From: Bradyrhizobium sp. KBS0727
Lineage (GTDB): Bacteria; Pseudomonadota; Alphaproteobacteria; Rhizobiales; Xanthobacteraceae
Direction of reading: 5' to 3'
NCBI RefSeq assembly: GCF_005937885.2
Contig: NZ_CP042176.1
Coordinates: forward strand, 434,001-498,000
Length of the DNA stretch: 64,000 bases
The notes below the pieces were generated by a model. The model made no database searches and was not told the DNA's origin. It saw only the letters and a program-made list of their open reading frames with translations. Position numbers and translations under genes: made by a program. Shown here piece by piece: positions 53,431 through 62,694 of this stretch. Each line of letters begins with the position of its first letter. The first letter of the stretch is position 1.

Positions 53431-53519
53431 GTCACCCTGAGGTGCGAGCGTAGCGAGCCTCGAAGGGCGACTTCTTTCATCCTTCGAGGGCCGCAACGGC
53501 GGCCACCTCAGGATGACGA
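53431..53519. repeat. Palindromic repeat, family D, inside the atp operon
   Basis: CGTCACCCTGAGGTG (53431-53445) is answered by CACCTCAGGATGACG (53505-53519) with one mismatch; an inner CCTCGAAGG / CCTTCGAGG pair folds the middle. It fills most of the 142-base gap between atpD and atpC. Confidence 0.8.
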
Positions 53520-53553
53520 CCGCCTTTGTAGTTAGCGCGAAACGGATTTTCCG

Positions 53554-53961
53554 ATGGCCACCTTCCACTTCGATCTGGTTTCACCCGAAAAGCTCGCCTT
53601 CTCCGGCGAAGTCGATCAGGTTGACGTCCCCGGCGTGGAAGGCGATTTCGGCGTGCTGGCCGGACATGCGCCTGTTGTGGCCGCGGTCCGCCCGGGTATC
53701 CTCACCATCACCGCCGGCGGCGCGCATCAGAAGATCATCGTGCTCGGCGGCCTCGCCGAAATGTCGGAGAAGGGCCTCACCGTGCTCGCTGACGTCGCCA
53801 CCTCGACGGCCGACCTCGACCGCGCACAGTTCGCCGAGACCATCGCCGAGATGGAAGCCAAGCTTGCGGAGAAGGAAGGCTCGGAGCTCGATCATGCGCT
53901 CGAGCGGCTGGACCACTTCAAGAGCATCCAGCAGGAACTCAGTTCGACGGCTATGCACTAG
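53554..53961 (+). CDS. atpC: ATP synthase F1 epsilon subunit
   Basis: A 135-residue central-stalk subunit: an N-terminal beta-sandwich ([39 protein letters not shown] across ~3-42) and a C-terminal helical hairpin. It couples rotation and restrains ATP hydrolysis. It closes the atpHAGDC operon and is followed by a terminator. Confidence 0.95.
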   Translation: MATFHFDLVSPEKLAFSGEVDQVDVPGVEGDFGVLAGHAPVVAAVRPGILTITAGGAHQKIIVLGGLAEMSEKGLTVLADVATSTADLDRAQFAETIAEMEAKLAEKEGSELDHALERLDHFKSIQQELSSTAMH

Positions 53962-54010
53962 GCCCCGGAGCAACACGCGCCGGGGCGCATTGAAGGCCCG
54001 AATCAATTCA

Positions 54011-54041
54011 GCGCCCGTCACATCGTGACGGGCGCTTTTTT
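54011..54041 (+). terminator. Intrinsic terminator of the atp operon
   Basis: A perfect 11-bp stem, GCGCCCGTCAC (54011-54021) / GTGACGGGCGC (54025-54035), has a 3-base loop and is followed by six T. Confidence 0.93.
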
Positions 54042-54125
54042 GCGTTTTGCTGTTACCGCTGTAGTTGCGCACGGGTAGTTCTGACGGCATTCTGCCGGTG
54101 CATATTTTGTCCGGGGCTGTTTTTC

Positions 54126-55760
54126 ATGAAACGCAAGATCGCGGCGATTTTTGCGGCCGATATTGCCGGCTACAGCCGACTGGTTGCCGAGGACGAAGAA
54201 GAGACGCTGCGCCGTCTGGCATCCTATCGCCAGGTGACCGACGATTTCATCGCCAAAGGCGGCGGCCGGATCTTCAACACCGCGGGTGACGCCGTCCTCG
54301 CCGAATTTCCCAGCGCGGTCGAAGCCGTGCGCTGTGCGATCGATATCCAGGAAAGCCTGCGCACCCGGAACATGGCGTATCCGCCGAGCCGGCAGATGGC
54401 GTTTCGCATCGGCATTACCATCGGCGATGTGGTCGAGCGCGACGGCGATCTGCTCGGGGATGGCGTCAACATCGCGGCGCGCCTCGAGGGGCTCGCCGAG
54501 GTCGGCGGCATCTGCGTCTCGCGCGCGGTGCATGAGCAGGTCGTCAACAAGCTGTCGGTGCAGTTCGCCGATATCGGCGCGCAGGAAGTAAAGAACATCC
54601 CGACGCCGGTGCACGCCTATATGGTGGCGATGCGGCGCGAGGACGGGACCTATTCGATCCCGCAAGTCAAGAAGCCCGCCAAGGCTTCGGGATCGCAGCC
54701 GACCTGGATGTGGCCGGTCGCGGTGACGCTGGTCAGCCTGGCCGCGATCGGCGCCGGCGGTTTTCTCTATTTCACCAAGCTGGAGACGCAGGCCGTCAAG
54801 GTTGCGGCGCCGGCGCCCAACGTCAGTCCGGCGCCTTCGGCTGTGCCCGCGGCTGCATCAACTCCGGCCCCGACAGCCGCGACGTCCTCGCCGCCGCCGG
54901 CACCGCCAGCGCCTTCCCCGCCGCCGATCGGTTCGACGGAGAAATTCGCGGCCGCGAATGTCCCGTTCGTCAGCGATAAAGCCCGCACGTCGCTTGCCGG
55001 CGAATATGCGGGGGCGGCGAACTTCAAGGCGTTCTCGCTCAACATCGGCGGGATCAGCGCGTGGGTTACCGCGCAACCGAGTGAAGAGGCTGCCAGGACC
55101 GCCGCCGTCGAGCAATGTCAGAAGCGGGCGGATACCGCGCAGTCGCCGAGAAAATGTGAGCTCTACGCCGTCGGCGACGACGTCGTTTACGCGCACGGCA
55201 AGCCGCCGGTGCCGCCGTTGCCCTGGGTCAGGCATGACACGGCGACCGAACAGCCATTTGCGGCCAAGGACGTGCCGCTCACGCGCGACGCGGGTAGGAC
55301 GAGGTTTGAGAATGTCTATGTGCCGGGCCGAAAAACCAAGACCATCGCGCTAGGCCCCGGCGGTGCGTTTTTCTTTCTCACCGCCATGGATTCGGTGGAT
55401 GAGGCCATGCGGCGATCCCTCGAATCGTGCGGCGCCATCGCCGGCGTTCCCTGCATGATTGTCGCGCTCAATGAGAATTTCGTCGTGCCGATCCCGACCA
55501 CATTGAGGGTCACCGGTTTCTTCAAGGTTGCCGGTAACGGGGTGATCAGCCCCGAAGCCCGCGACGATGTCGCGCACCGGATGGCCGATGCGACCAGTGG
55601 CTGGAACGCAATCGCTGTGGGCGCGGCCGGCCGGCCGGGGCTTGGATTGAAGGCGGCCTCCGAACAGGCCGCGGTGAATGGCGCGCTCGCCGACTGCGTC
55701 AAGCGAGACAGCGATTGCCATGTCATTGCGATCGGCCCGTTCTCTGTCGGACCGAACTAG
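54126..55760 (+). CDS. Class III adenylate/guanylate cyclase with membrane anchor and C-terminal repeats
   Basis: A 544-residue protein. Residues 1-170 form a class III cyclase domain: metal aspartates Asp12 (FAADIAGYS) and Asp55 (TAGDAVLAEF), and the transition-state pair Asn115/Arg119 (NIAARLE). A membrane segment follows at ~195-216, then a Pro/Ala/Ser-rich linker (225-268). The C-terminus has three similar ~80-residue repeats (274-358, 378-457, 465-544), each with a Cys pair (331/344, 435/443, 524/531), resembling DUF4189-type domains. The topology suggests cytoplasmic cyclase and periplasmic repeats, perhaps sensing. ATP versus GTP use cannot be assigned. It follows the atp terminator and stands alone. 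Confidence 0.87.
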   Translation: MKRKIAAIFAADIAGYSRLVAEDEEETLRRLASYRQVTDDFIAKGGGRIFNTAGDAVLAEFPSAVEAVRCAIDIQESLRTRNMAYPPSRQMAFRIGITIGDVVERDGDLLGDGVNIAARLEGLAEVGGICVSRAVHEQVVNKLSVQFADIGAQEVKNIPTPVHAYMVAMRREDGTYSIPQVKKPAKASGSQPTWMWPVAVTLVSLAAIGAGGFLYFTKLETQAVKVAAPAPNVSPAPSAVPAAASTPAPTAATSSPPPAPPAPSPPPIGSTEKFAAANVPFVSDKARTSLAGEYAGAANFKAFSLNIGGISAWVTAQPSEEAARTAAVEQCQKRADTAQSPRKCELYAVGDDVVYAHGKPPVPPLPWVRHDTATEQPFAAKDVPLTRDAGRTRFENVYVPGRKTKTIALGPGGAFFFLTAMDSVDEAMRRSLESCGAIAGVPCMIVALNENFVVPIPTTLRVTGFFKVAGNGVISPEARDDVAHRMADATSGWNAIAVGAAGRPGLGLKAASEQAAVNGALADCVKRDSDCHVIAIGPFSVGPN

Positions 55761-55786
55761 ACCGCAGAGCCCGCGGTCCAGCTTCG

Positions 55787-56005
55787 TTACGTGTGGCGGA
55801 ACTCTCCGCGCGCGGCCGGTTGTCGGGGCGCCTCGAGGTCGCTTTGCCGCCAGCTGGTGGCCAGCAGCATGAACAACGCGCGATAACCCTGATATCGTGC
55901 CGCGGGACGGCTCTTCTCCCGCCCGCCCATTATCAAGATACCGCTCTGATCGCGCAGCTGCCACTCCCAGGCCCGCCGGCGCTTGATGACAGTCACTTCC
56001 TTCAT
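55787..56005 (-). CDS. Small hypothetical protein
   Basis: A 72-residue basic protein beginning MKEVTVIKRRRAWEWQLRD, followed by SGILIMGGREKSRPAARYQGYRALFMLL. The pattern of a short strand-like start with aromatic residues and an ARYQGYRAL segment looks like a real small protein, and I recall similar ones in Bradyrhizobium, but no named family. ATG 56005 is preferred to a TTG at 56014. No good ribosome-binding site is seen, so the call is tentative. It lies convergent with the cyclase gene. Confidence 0.5.
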   Translation of the reverse strand: MKEVTVIKRRRAWEWQLRDQSGILIMGGREKSRPAARYQGYRALFMLLATSWRQSDLEAPRQPAARGEFRHT

Positions 56006-56145
56006 GTCAGACAAAACATCTCGCAGTGCAGGTTATTCCGGGCGCCATCCGTGGACCCAATGGCACTCTAGTGTGTACGAGCAGAGCGGGTGTCGGTTGC
56101 AAAAAAAGCGTGAGCGAATCGAGAAAAATTCAGGTCGGTTCTGAT

Positions 56146-56667
56146 TCAGTCAACAGCACGGCCCGCAGCGGGCCCCGCGAATTCGGCAAACAGCCGCGCC
56201 ACCGTTCGGTAGACGTCGCGCCGGAACGGCACCACGAGGTCGGCGACGCGGTCAAGCCGCTCCCAGCGCCAGCTGTCGAACTCGGCCGGCTGCCCGTTGC
56301 GCGGGGTCAGCGGATCGATCTCGTCGTCGCGCCCGGTGTAACGCAAGGCGAACCATTTCTGCCGTTGCCCACGGAATTTGGCGAGGCGGTGGGCGGGCGG
56401 TCCGTCATAGGGCGGGAACTCGTAGTTCATCCAGTCGGTCTCGCCGAGATGGTCGGCCCGGCTTACCCCGGTCTCTTCCCAGAGCTCGCGCATGACCGCA
56501 TCGCGGGGGTTCTCGTCGGCATCGATGCCGCCCTGTGGCATCTGCCATTCGAGGCCGGGCAGAATGATTTCCGGCCCGTCGTCCCGGAAACGGCGGCCGA
56601 TCAGCACCTGGCCGGCGTTGTTGAACAAGGCGATCCCCACATTGGGGCGATAGGGTTTCTCGGACAT
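56146..56667 (-). CDS. Nudix hydrolase, RppH-like (copy 1)
   Basis: A 173-residue Nudix enzyme of the RppH/IalA type. The Nudix box (residues 46-68) is complete: GGIDADE, then RELWEETGV. RppH hallmarks such as WQMPQGG and [11 protein letters not shown] are present. RppH removes pyrophosphate from mRNA 5' ends and so triggers RNA decay, or hydrolyses dinucleoside polyphosphates. A paralogue lies 70 bases upstream on the same strand. Which of the two is the main RppH cannot be told by eye. Confidence 0.9.
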   Translation of the reverse strand: MSEKPYRPNVGIALFNNAGQVLIGRRFRDDGPEIILPGLEWQMPQGGIDADENPRDAVMRELWEETGVSRADHLGETDWMNYEFPPYDGPPAHRLAKFRGQRQKWFALRYTGRDDEIDPLTPRNGQPAEFDSWRWERLDRVADLVVPFRRDVYRTVARLFAEFAGPAAGRAVD

Positions 56668-56737
56668 GGTGTTTAAAAGAATTGGCGTTTCGAGACGTGA
56701 TCCCGGTTCGCGTTCGGAAAATGCGTCAAAAACAGCG

Positions 56738-57241
56738 TCAGTTGCCCGCGAGGCCGGAAAATTCCTTCACCACGCGCTCGTAGACCGGCCGCTTGAACGG
56801 AACGATCAGCTCCGGCAGGTTCTTCATCGGCTCCCAGCGCCAACTGACGAACTCGGCCTTGTGGCCGCCCCCGGGGGTCGCGACGTTGATCTCGCTGTCC
56901 TTGCCCGTGAAGCGCACGGCGAACCATTTCTGCCGCTGCCCGCGGTAGCGGCCCTTCCAGGTGCGGCCGGCGACGGTGCGCGGAATATCGTAGATCAGCC
57001 AGTCGGCGACTTCGCCGAGCTTCTCCACCGAGCGGACGCTGGTTTCCTCGTAGAGTTCGCGCTTTGCCGCGGACCAGGTATCTTCGCCGGGATCGACGCC
57101 GCCCTGCGGCATCTGCCAGACGTGGCTTTCATCGACATGTTCGATGCCGCCGGCGCGGCGGCCGATGAAGACCAGCCCCGCTGCGTTGATCAGCATCATG
57201 CCGACGCAGGTCCGGTAAGGCAGGTCTTCGTAGCGCGCCAT
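56738..57241 (-). CDS. rppH: RNA pyrophosphohydrolase RppH-like (copy 2)
   Basis: A 167-residue Nudix enzyme starting [19 protein letters not shown], the typical N-terminus of alphaproteobacterial RppH. The Nudix box spans residues 47-69 (GGVDPGE, then RELYEETSV); the Gly of the EExG consensus is Ser here. WQMPQGG and [11 protein letters not shown] are shared with copy 1. It follows the divergent polysaccharide deacetylase gene, its usual neighbour in rhizobia, so it is probably the ancestral copy. Confidence 0.9.
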   Translation of the reverse strand: MARYEDLPYRTCVGMMLINAAGLVFIGRRAGGIEHVDESHVWQMPQGGVDPGEDTWSAAKRELYEETSVRSVEKLGEVADWLIYDIPRTVAGRTWKGRYRGQRQKWFAVRFTGKDSEINVATPGGGHKAEFVSWRWEPMKNLPELIVPFKRPVYERVVKEFSGLAGN

Positions 57242-57320
57242 TCCGTCAGGGCTCCTTACGGCACAATCGGTCGAACCGGCGTGGTCCGGAAGGCCCGGAT
57301 GGCCGTCATCGGGTCGATCT

Positions 57321-58541
57321 CTAGCCTGATTTTGATTTCAGCATCGCCGTTGTCAATGGCACAAGCATGATGCCACGGCTATCGAGAGTCTTGATCCAGG
57401 CGGCAATCCGCTCGATCGAAATCGGCAGGGCCGAGGCCACGCCGACGGCGAGCCCGCGTTCCTTGGCGAGCGTTTCGAGCTTGATCAGGGTGCGGTCGAT
57501 TTCGGCCGAGGTCGGCACCGCGTCGATGGTGAAATCGGCCTTGGCGAACGGCATCGCCTGACCCGCCGCCAGTGACGATGCGACGCTGCGCGGCGTGGAA
57601 CCGTCGTCGAGGTAGCCAAGGCCGCGTTTGGCGGCCTCGCGCATGATCGGCTGCATCACGGCGTCGGTTGCCAGGAAGCGCGCGCCCATGAAATTGGCGA
57701 TCCCCGCATAGCCCTGGAACCGGCTCAGGTGCCAGTACAGGCGGTCAATATTCTGCTCCGGCGGCAGGCTCGTCAGCAGGGTCTGCGGGCCGGGGTCGTT
57801 GTCGGGATAGTCGAACGGCTCCATCGGGACCTGTAGCAGGATCTCGTGGCGCTGGGCGCGGGCCCGTTCGGCGAGCTTGGTGGGGTCGGCCCCGTAAGGC
57901 GTGAACGCCAGCGTCACGGCCGGCGGCAGCTTCATGATGGCGTCGGCCGTCTTGGCGGCGCCAACGCCGAGGCCGCCGACGACGATGGCGACCACCGGCA
58001 TCTTGGCCGCCTTGGCGCGGTCGGTGTCGGCCGCATAGACGGTGAACGGCTTCAGGCCGTCGGCGACGACGGGGATCATGCCGTAGCGTGTTTTCTCCAG
58101 CAGCCGCGGATCGATGCCGGCCATGACGGCGGCAGGCGCGGCCTCGGTGTCGGTCTTGCCGGCCGCATCACCGCCAATCACGACATCCTGGCGCTTGCCG
58201 CTGGAGCCGTCGATGATCGTGACGGTCTTGTTCTCGCCGGCGGCGGCGGGCCTGGATTCGACCTTCGCCGCCGGTTCGGCCTGATGGCTGGCGGTCGCCG
58301 TGGCGGGCTTCTCGTCCGCCGCCGTTGTAGTTGCCTCGGGCTTGCGCAGGGCGATATGGGCGACCGGCTCGCCGCCCAGCGGATTGTCGGTGAAAAGCGC
58401 TGTTGTAACGAAGGCGACCAGGAACAGGCCGAGCAGCACTGCGAGTGCCTGCATTGCCGAGAACGGCAGCCGAAACCGGCGCTTATGGCGCTCCGGTTTC
58501 TGTCCGAGCGGCGTGCTCAGTTCGTCGGCCGTCTCCGTCAT
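57321..58541 (-). CDS. Divergent polysaccharide deacetylase family protein
   Basis: A 406-residue protein: a cytoplasmic basic start, a membrane anchor (~29-50), an Ala/Lys/Thr-rich linker (~60-140), and a C-terminal domain of the divergent polysaccharide deacetylase family (YibQ-like): [69 protein letters not shown]. Family members sit next to ctpA and envC as here and are presumed to act on the cell wall; activity is unproven. It is transcribed after ctpA, beyond a terminator. Confidence 0.9.
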   Translation of the reverse strand: MTETADELSTPLGQKPERHKRRFRLPFSAMQALAVLLGLFLVAFVTTALFTDNPLGGEPVAHIALRKPEATTTAADEKPATATASHQAEPAAKVESRPAAAGENKTVTIIDGSSGKRQDVVIGGDAAGKTDTEAAPAAVMAGIDPRLLEKTRYGMIPVVADGLKPFTVYAADTDRAKAAKMPVVAIVVGGLGVGAAKTADAIMKLPPAVTLAFTPYGADPTKLAERARAQRHEILLQVPMEPFDYPDNDPGPQTLLTSLPPEQNIDRLYWHLSRFQGYAGIANFMGARFLATDAVMQPIMREAAKRGLGYLDDGSTPRSVASSLAAGQAMPFAKADFTIDAVPTSAEIDRTLIKLETLAKERGLAVGVASALPISIERIAAWIKTLDSRGIMLVPLTTAMLKSKSG

Positions 58542-58681
58542 GAACCTCCCCGAATCAATTCGAAACCGCTCCGAATCAATCCGAACGACGATACCACGAT
58601 GGGCTCAGATCGAGCGCCCGCGCCGCGCCCAAAAAGCGATCGGTCCGGCGTTTCCGGAAAGCCGGAACCCGCCAACAAAAA

Positions 58682-58705
58682 GGGCGGCCCGAAGGCCGCC
58701 CTTTT
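58682..58705. terminator. Terminator after ctpA
   Basis: GGGCGGCC (58682-58689) / GGCCGCCC (58694-58701) form an 8-bp stem with a 4-base loop. It is flanked by A-runs and T-runs on both sides, so it can act on the minus strand after ctpA. Confidence 0.82.
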
Positions 58706-58739
58706 CACTGATATCGGACTGATGCCGGACTTGGCAGGA

Positions 58740-60101
58740 TCAGTTCGCTGCCTTATTGGCCGGCTTGTCGGCCGAGGCCTTGTCGCCGGTGGCCGGCGCG
58801 GGGACCGCGGCGGTGGACTTGATGCCGTGCAGCAGGTCGGCGGCAGTCTTCAGCGCCTTGTCGTCCTTGGCGTCCGGCGGCACGTAGGATTGCGAGCCGG
58901 TCTTCTCGTCGCCGTCATTCTTCAAATGGCCGCGCAGCGAGGCCTCACCCTTGGTGTCGGTGCGCGACTTCAGCTCGTCCGGCACATCCTGCAGCACCTC
59001 GATATCGGGCACGATACCCTTGGCCTGGATCGACTTGCCGGACGGCGTGTAGTAGCGCGCGGTGGTCAGACGGAGCGCGCCGTTGCCGCTGCCGAGCGGG
59101 ATGATGGTCTGCACCGAACCCTTGCCGAACGAGCGGGTGCCGACCAGCGTCGCGCGCTTGTGGTCCTGCAGCGCGCCGGCGACGATTTCGGATGCCGAAG
59201 CCGAGCCGCCGTTGATCAGCACGATCACCGGCTTGCCCTTGGTCAGGTCGCCCGGATGGGCGGCGCGGCGCTGGGTTTCCTCGGCGTTGCGGCCACGGGT
59301 CGAGACGATCTCGCCGCGATCCAGGAAGGCGTCGGAAACGGTGACCGCTTCCTCGAGCAGCCCGCCCGGGTTGTTGCGGAGATCGATGATGTAGCCCTTG
59401 AGCTTGTCGCCGATCTGGTTCGACAGATTGCCGATCTCGCGCTTCAGGCCTTCGGTGGTCTGCTCGTTGAAGGTGGTGACGCGGATATAGGCGATGTCGT
59501 CGCCCTCGACGCGGGCGCGGACCGAGCGGACGCGGATATTGTCGCGCACCAGCGTGACTTCGATCGGATTGTCCTGACCCTTGCGGATGATCTTGAGGCG
59601 GATCTTGGTGTTGACCGGGCCGCGCATTTTCTCGACCGCCTGGTTGAGGGTGAGACCCTGCACGGCTTCGTCGTCGAGATTGGTGATGATGTCGTTGGCC
59701 ATGATGCCGGCCTTGGAGGCGGGCGTGTCGTCGATCGGCGAGACCACCTTGATCAGGCCGTCTTCCATCGTGACCTCGATGCCGAGCCCGCCGAACTCAC
59801 CGCGGGTCTGCACCTGCATGTCGCGAAAACTCTTGGCGTCCATGTAGCTGGAATGCGGATCGAGGCCGGCCAGCATCCCGGAGATCGCGGACTCGACCAG
59901 CTTCGAGTCGTCGGGCTTCTCGACATAGTCGCTGCGCACGCGCTCGAAGACGTCGCCGAACAGATTGAGCTGGCGATAGGTGTCCGAGGTCGCGGCACGC
60001 GCGCTCGATCCCATCAGCACGGCGCGAGGCTGCGTGATGAAGAGCGTCAAAGCCGCGCCGGCGGCGGCGCTGAGGAGAATTACAGAAGTCTTGCGCATCA
60101 T
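58740..60101 (-). CDS. ctpA: Carboxy-terminal processing protease, S41 family
   Basis: A 453-residue exported serine protease: signal peptide or anchor (~8-30), PDZ domain (~95-180), and S41 catalytic domain with nucleophile Ser302 (in SASASE) and general base Lys327 (SFGKGS), 25 residues apart as in Tsp. The C-terminus (~395-453) is a low-complexity Lys/Ala-rich tail. It trims periplasmic or envelope proteins. Its start overlaps the envC stop by 4 bases, so the two are co-translated. Confidence 0.95.
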   Translation of the reverse strand: MMRKTSVILLSAAAGAALTLFITQPRAVLMGSSARAATSDTYRQLNLFGDVFERVRSDYVEKPDDSKLVESAISGMLAGLDPHSSYMDAKSFRDMQVQTRGEFGGLGIEVTMEDGLIKVVSPIDDTPASKAGIMANDIITNLDDEAVQGLTLNQAVEKMRGPVNTKIRLKIIRKGQDNPIEVTLVRDNIRVRSVRARVEGDDIAYIRVTTFNEQTTEGLKREIGNLSNQIGDKLKGYIIDLRNNPGGLLEEAVTVSDAFLDRGEIVSTRGRNAEETQRRAAHPGDLTKGKPVIVLINGGSASASEIVAGALQDHKRATLVGTRSFGKGSVQTIIPLGSGNGALRLTTARYYTPSGKSIQAKGIVPDIEVLQDVPDELKSRTDTKGEASLRGHLKNDGDEKTGSQSYVPPDAKDDKALKTAADLLHGIKSTAAVPAPATGDKASADKPANKAAN

Positions 60102-61489
60102 CCGCGAACCTTTTCGCCTTCATTTGCGGCCCACCATGGGCCTGGATCGATTGGAGTGCCGTCCTTACGGAACTCGACATAGAGCACGGGCTGACTCGCG
60201 GTCGTTGCGAGAATGGATGCAACCAGGGATGTCGACCCCATGGTCGCGACCGGCTCCCCCGTAAGTACAAACTGGCCGATGTTTACCGAAATGCGCTCCA
60301 TCCCGGCGATCAGCACATGATACCCGCCCCCGGCATTCAGGATCAAGAGTTGTCCGTAGCTGCGGAAGGGTCCGGCGTAAACAACCCAACCGTCACACGG
60401 GGTTGTGACCTGCGCGCCGGTCCGGGTTGCCAAAGAAATGCCTTTTTCGACGCCACCCGCACCATCGGAACCGCCAAAATCGCGAATCTTGGAGCCGTTG
60501 ACCGGAAATGCGAGCAACCCCTTGGCGGAGGCAAAGGCGATCGCCGGGCTGAGCCGCGCGGGATCCTTTAGCGCACCCAGATTGGGCTTGCCGTTCGGGG
60601 TCGCAGGCGCCCCCTGCAGACTGGCCGTTGCGGCCGCTTTGGCCGCGCTCTTGAGGTCCTGCTCCATCTTGGCGATCAGGCCCTGCAGACTGTCGACTTG
60701 TTTGGACAGCGTGATGGCGCGCGCGCCTTCGGCTTCCATGTCCTTTTCGATCGCGCTCTGCTTGCGTTGCCGTTCGTCGACCAGTGCGGCCAGCCGCACC
60801 TGATCGTCCTTCGACTTGTCGCGGTCGCGCGCCAGCGCGTCACGCTCGGTCGCAATGGTCTTGCGCAGCGCGACCAGTTCGCCGAGATCGCTGGAGAGTT
60901 TTTCCGCGCGTCCGCGCAGTTCGGGCACGACCGCGCCGAGCAGCATCGCGGTGCGCAGCGATTGCAGTGCGTCCTCGGGCCGAACCAGCAATGCCGGCGG
61001 CGTGCGCCGGCCGGCACGCTGCAACGCTGCCAGCACCTCGACGATTTCGGAGCGGCGTGAATCGAGCGACGCCCGTATCTGCTGCTCGCGGGCGTCGAGC
61101 GGGCGCAGCCGCGCCTCGGCGTCGGCGATGCGGGTCTCGACGCCGCGCACCCCTGCTGCGATGTCGATCAGTTGCTGGTTGAGTTTTGAACGATCCTGTC
61201 CGATTGCCGCGATATCGGCTTTCAGTTTTTCCTGCAGCTCGGCGGCTTTCCGCTGCTGTTCGCGGGCGGCTTGCAGTTCCTGCTCGCGCTGCTTGATGAT
61301 GTCGGGTGAGACGGCCGCCGCCTGCGGCGCGGGCGCCGCCACTTGCGCCGCGGCCGGCGCGAGGGCCGCGCTTGTCAGGCTCAAGAGGCCCGCGGACAAC
61401 AACACCAGGGAACGCCCCGCCGGCAGCGCCAAAGCCCGCCTGTGGCGGGCGGCATCCGGGCGCGGGTGAATGTTCGGCGGAGAGTGCAT
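60098..61489 (-). CDS. envC: EnvC-like murein hydrolase activator (degenerate M23)
   Basis: A 463-residue exported protein: signal peptide (~25-49), long coiled coil (~60-300) and a C-terminal LytM/M23 domain. The metal-binding positions are lost: the usual HxGxD reads EKGISLA and the LHFE motif reads LYVEF. Such degenerate LytM domains, as in E. coli EnvC, do not cut peptidoglycan but activate amidases. It overlaps ctpA by 4 bases. An amidase partner is not in the window. Confidence 0.92.
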   Translation of the reverse strand: MHSPPNIHPRPDAARHRRALALPAGRSLVLLSAGLLSLTSAALAPAAAQVAAPAPQAAAVSPDIIKQREQELQAAREQQRKAAELQEKLKADIAAIGQDRSKLNQQLIDIAAGVRGVETRIADAEARLRPLDAREQQIRASLDSRRSEIVEVLAALQRAGRRTPPALLVRPEDALQSLRTAMLLGAVVPELRGRAEKLSSDLGELVALRKTIATERDALARDRDKSKDDQVRLAALVDERQRKQSAIEKDMEAEGARAITLSKQVDSLQGLIAKMEQDLKSAAKAAATASLQGAPATPNGKPNLGALKDPARLSPAIAFASAKGLLAFPVNGSKIRDFGGSDGAGGVEKGISLATRTGAQVTTPCDGWVVYAGPFRSYGQLLILNAGGGYHVLIAGMERISVNIGQFVLTGEPVATMGSTSLVASILATTASQPVLYVEFRKDGTPIDPGPWWAANEGEKVRG

Positions 61490-61531
61490 TCGGGCCTAAT
61501 CAGCGCTTTCTGTATTCATGCCACCGTGCCT

Positions 61532-62014
61532 TCAGACGCGATGATAGGGATGGCCGGCCAAAATGGTCGCGGCGCGGTAAATCTGTTCCAGAAGCATGAC
61601 GCGAACCATTTGATGCGGCCAGGTCGCCGAGCCGAACGCAATGCGCAACTTTGCCTTGCGCTGCAAATCGGGCGAAAGTCCGTCCGCACCCCCGATCGTG
61701 AAAATAGTGCTGGCGACCTGATCGTCGCGCCAGCGGCCGAGTTGCTGGGCGAAGCTTGCACTGTCGACGCTCTTGCCGCGCTCGTCGAGCGCCACCAGTA
61801 CGGACTTTTCGGGGATCGCGGCCGAAATCGCCGCCGCTTCCTCGGCTACTCGGGTCGCCGCATCGCGGGCGCGGCTTTCCGGGATCTCGTGAATCTCGAG
61901 GCCGCGAAAGCCGAGCTTGCGGCCGATATCGTCGAAGCGCTCGCGATAGCGCTCGGCCAGTTCCCGCTCCGGGCCCTGCTTCAGCCGGCCGATTGCAACC
62001 ACGACAAGACGCAT
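61532..62014 (-). CDS. rlmH: 23S rRNA (pseudouridine1915-N3)-methyltransferase
   Basis: A 160-residue SPOUT-family enzyme. The C-terminal knot region FTIGGADGLS, then LLEQIYRAATILAGHPYHRV, is the SAM-binding signature of RlmH. It methylates pseudouridine 1915 of 23S rRNA in helix 69. It lies in the proA-nadD-rsfS-rlmH order typical of the class. Confidence 0.96.
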   Translation of the reverse strand: MRLVVVAIGRLKQGPERELAERYRERFDDIGRKLGFRGLEIHEIPESRARDAATRVAEEAAAISAAIPEKSVLVALDERGKSVDSASFAQQLGRWRDDQVASTIFTIGGADGLSPDLQRKAKLRIAFGSATWPHQMVRVMLLEQIYRAATILAGHPYHRV

Positions 62015-62114
62015 CAGAAGATCCGGCGCATGAGAGAATGCTCCGGCACGCGCGCGTTATGCCGCGCGCATGCAAACTACATGCGCTCCCGCCGATTCGC
62101 ATCGGCGCAGGAAC

Positions 62115-62558
62115 TCAGATCGCCTTCGCTGCCGCCGGGCTTTGCGTCCACAACCTTTCCAGATTGTAGAACTCGCGCACCTCGGGCCTGAACACGTGCA
62201 CGATCACATCGCCGGAATCGATCAGCACCCAGTCGCAGTTGGGCATGCCCTCGACATGAATGCTCTTGATGCCGGTTTCCTTCAGCGCCTTGGTGACATT
62301 TTCCGCGATCGCGCCGACGTGGCGGTTGACCCGTCCCGTGGTGACGATCATGTAGTCGGAATATGCAGATTTGCCGCGAAGGTCGATGGTGACCGTTTCT
62401 TCCGCCTTCATATCGTCGAGGCGGGAGAGGATCATATTCAGCGTCTTGTCGGCGTCGGGTTGCGCCTTCAAGGCCGCAGCTTTTGTCGATGTTTTACGCG
62501 GGGTTTTGGCAGCTGACTTGGTAGCCTTGGAAACCTTGGGTAAAACAGACTTGGACAA
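62115..62558 (-). CDS. rsfS: Ribosomal silencing factor RsfS
   Basis: A 147-residue protein of the RsfS/Iojap family: a Lys/Ala-rich extension (1-35), then the core with LRGKSAYSDYMIVTTGR, NVTKALKETG, DWVLIDSGDVIVHVF and YNLERLW. It binds ribosomal protein L14 and blocks 70S assembly when nutrients are low. The start here is a TTG at 62558; an out-of-frame ATG with an AAAGGA site lies ~22 bases upstream, so the exact start is uncertain. Confidence 0.92.
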   Translation of the reverse strand: MSKSVLPKVSKATKSAAKTPRKTSTKAAALKAQPDADKTLNMILSRLDDMKAEETVTIDLRGKSAYSDYMIVTTGRVNRHVGAIAENVTKALKETGIKSIHVEGMPNCDWVLIDSGDVIVHVFRPEVREFYNLERLWTQSPAAAKAI

Positions 62559-62694
62559 TACAGATGTGGCCAGGGACCATTCCTTTCACTGTATCGCGGA
62601 CGCCGAATCCTGACGTCCACGGGCTATATTAGACATGTGGGGTTAATGGTTTCAATATTCCAGTGAACCCCACCTGCCGGTTGTGACCCGACTG

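Noticed and set aside
57846..60182. 778-codon plus-strand open frame over the deacetylase and ctpA genes
   Set aside because: Antisense shadow; it runs through two genes and their terminator and lacks recognisable motifs.
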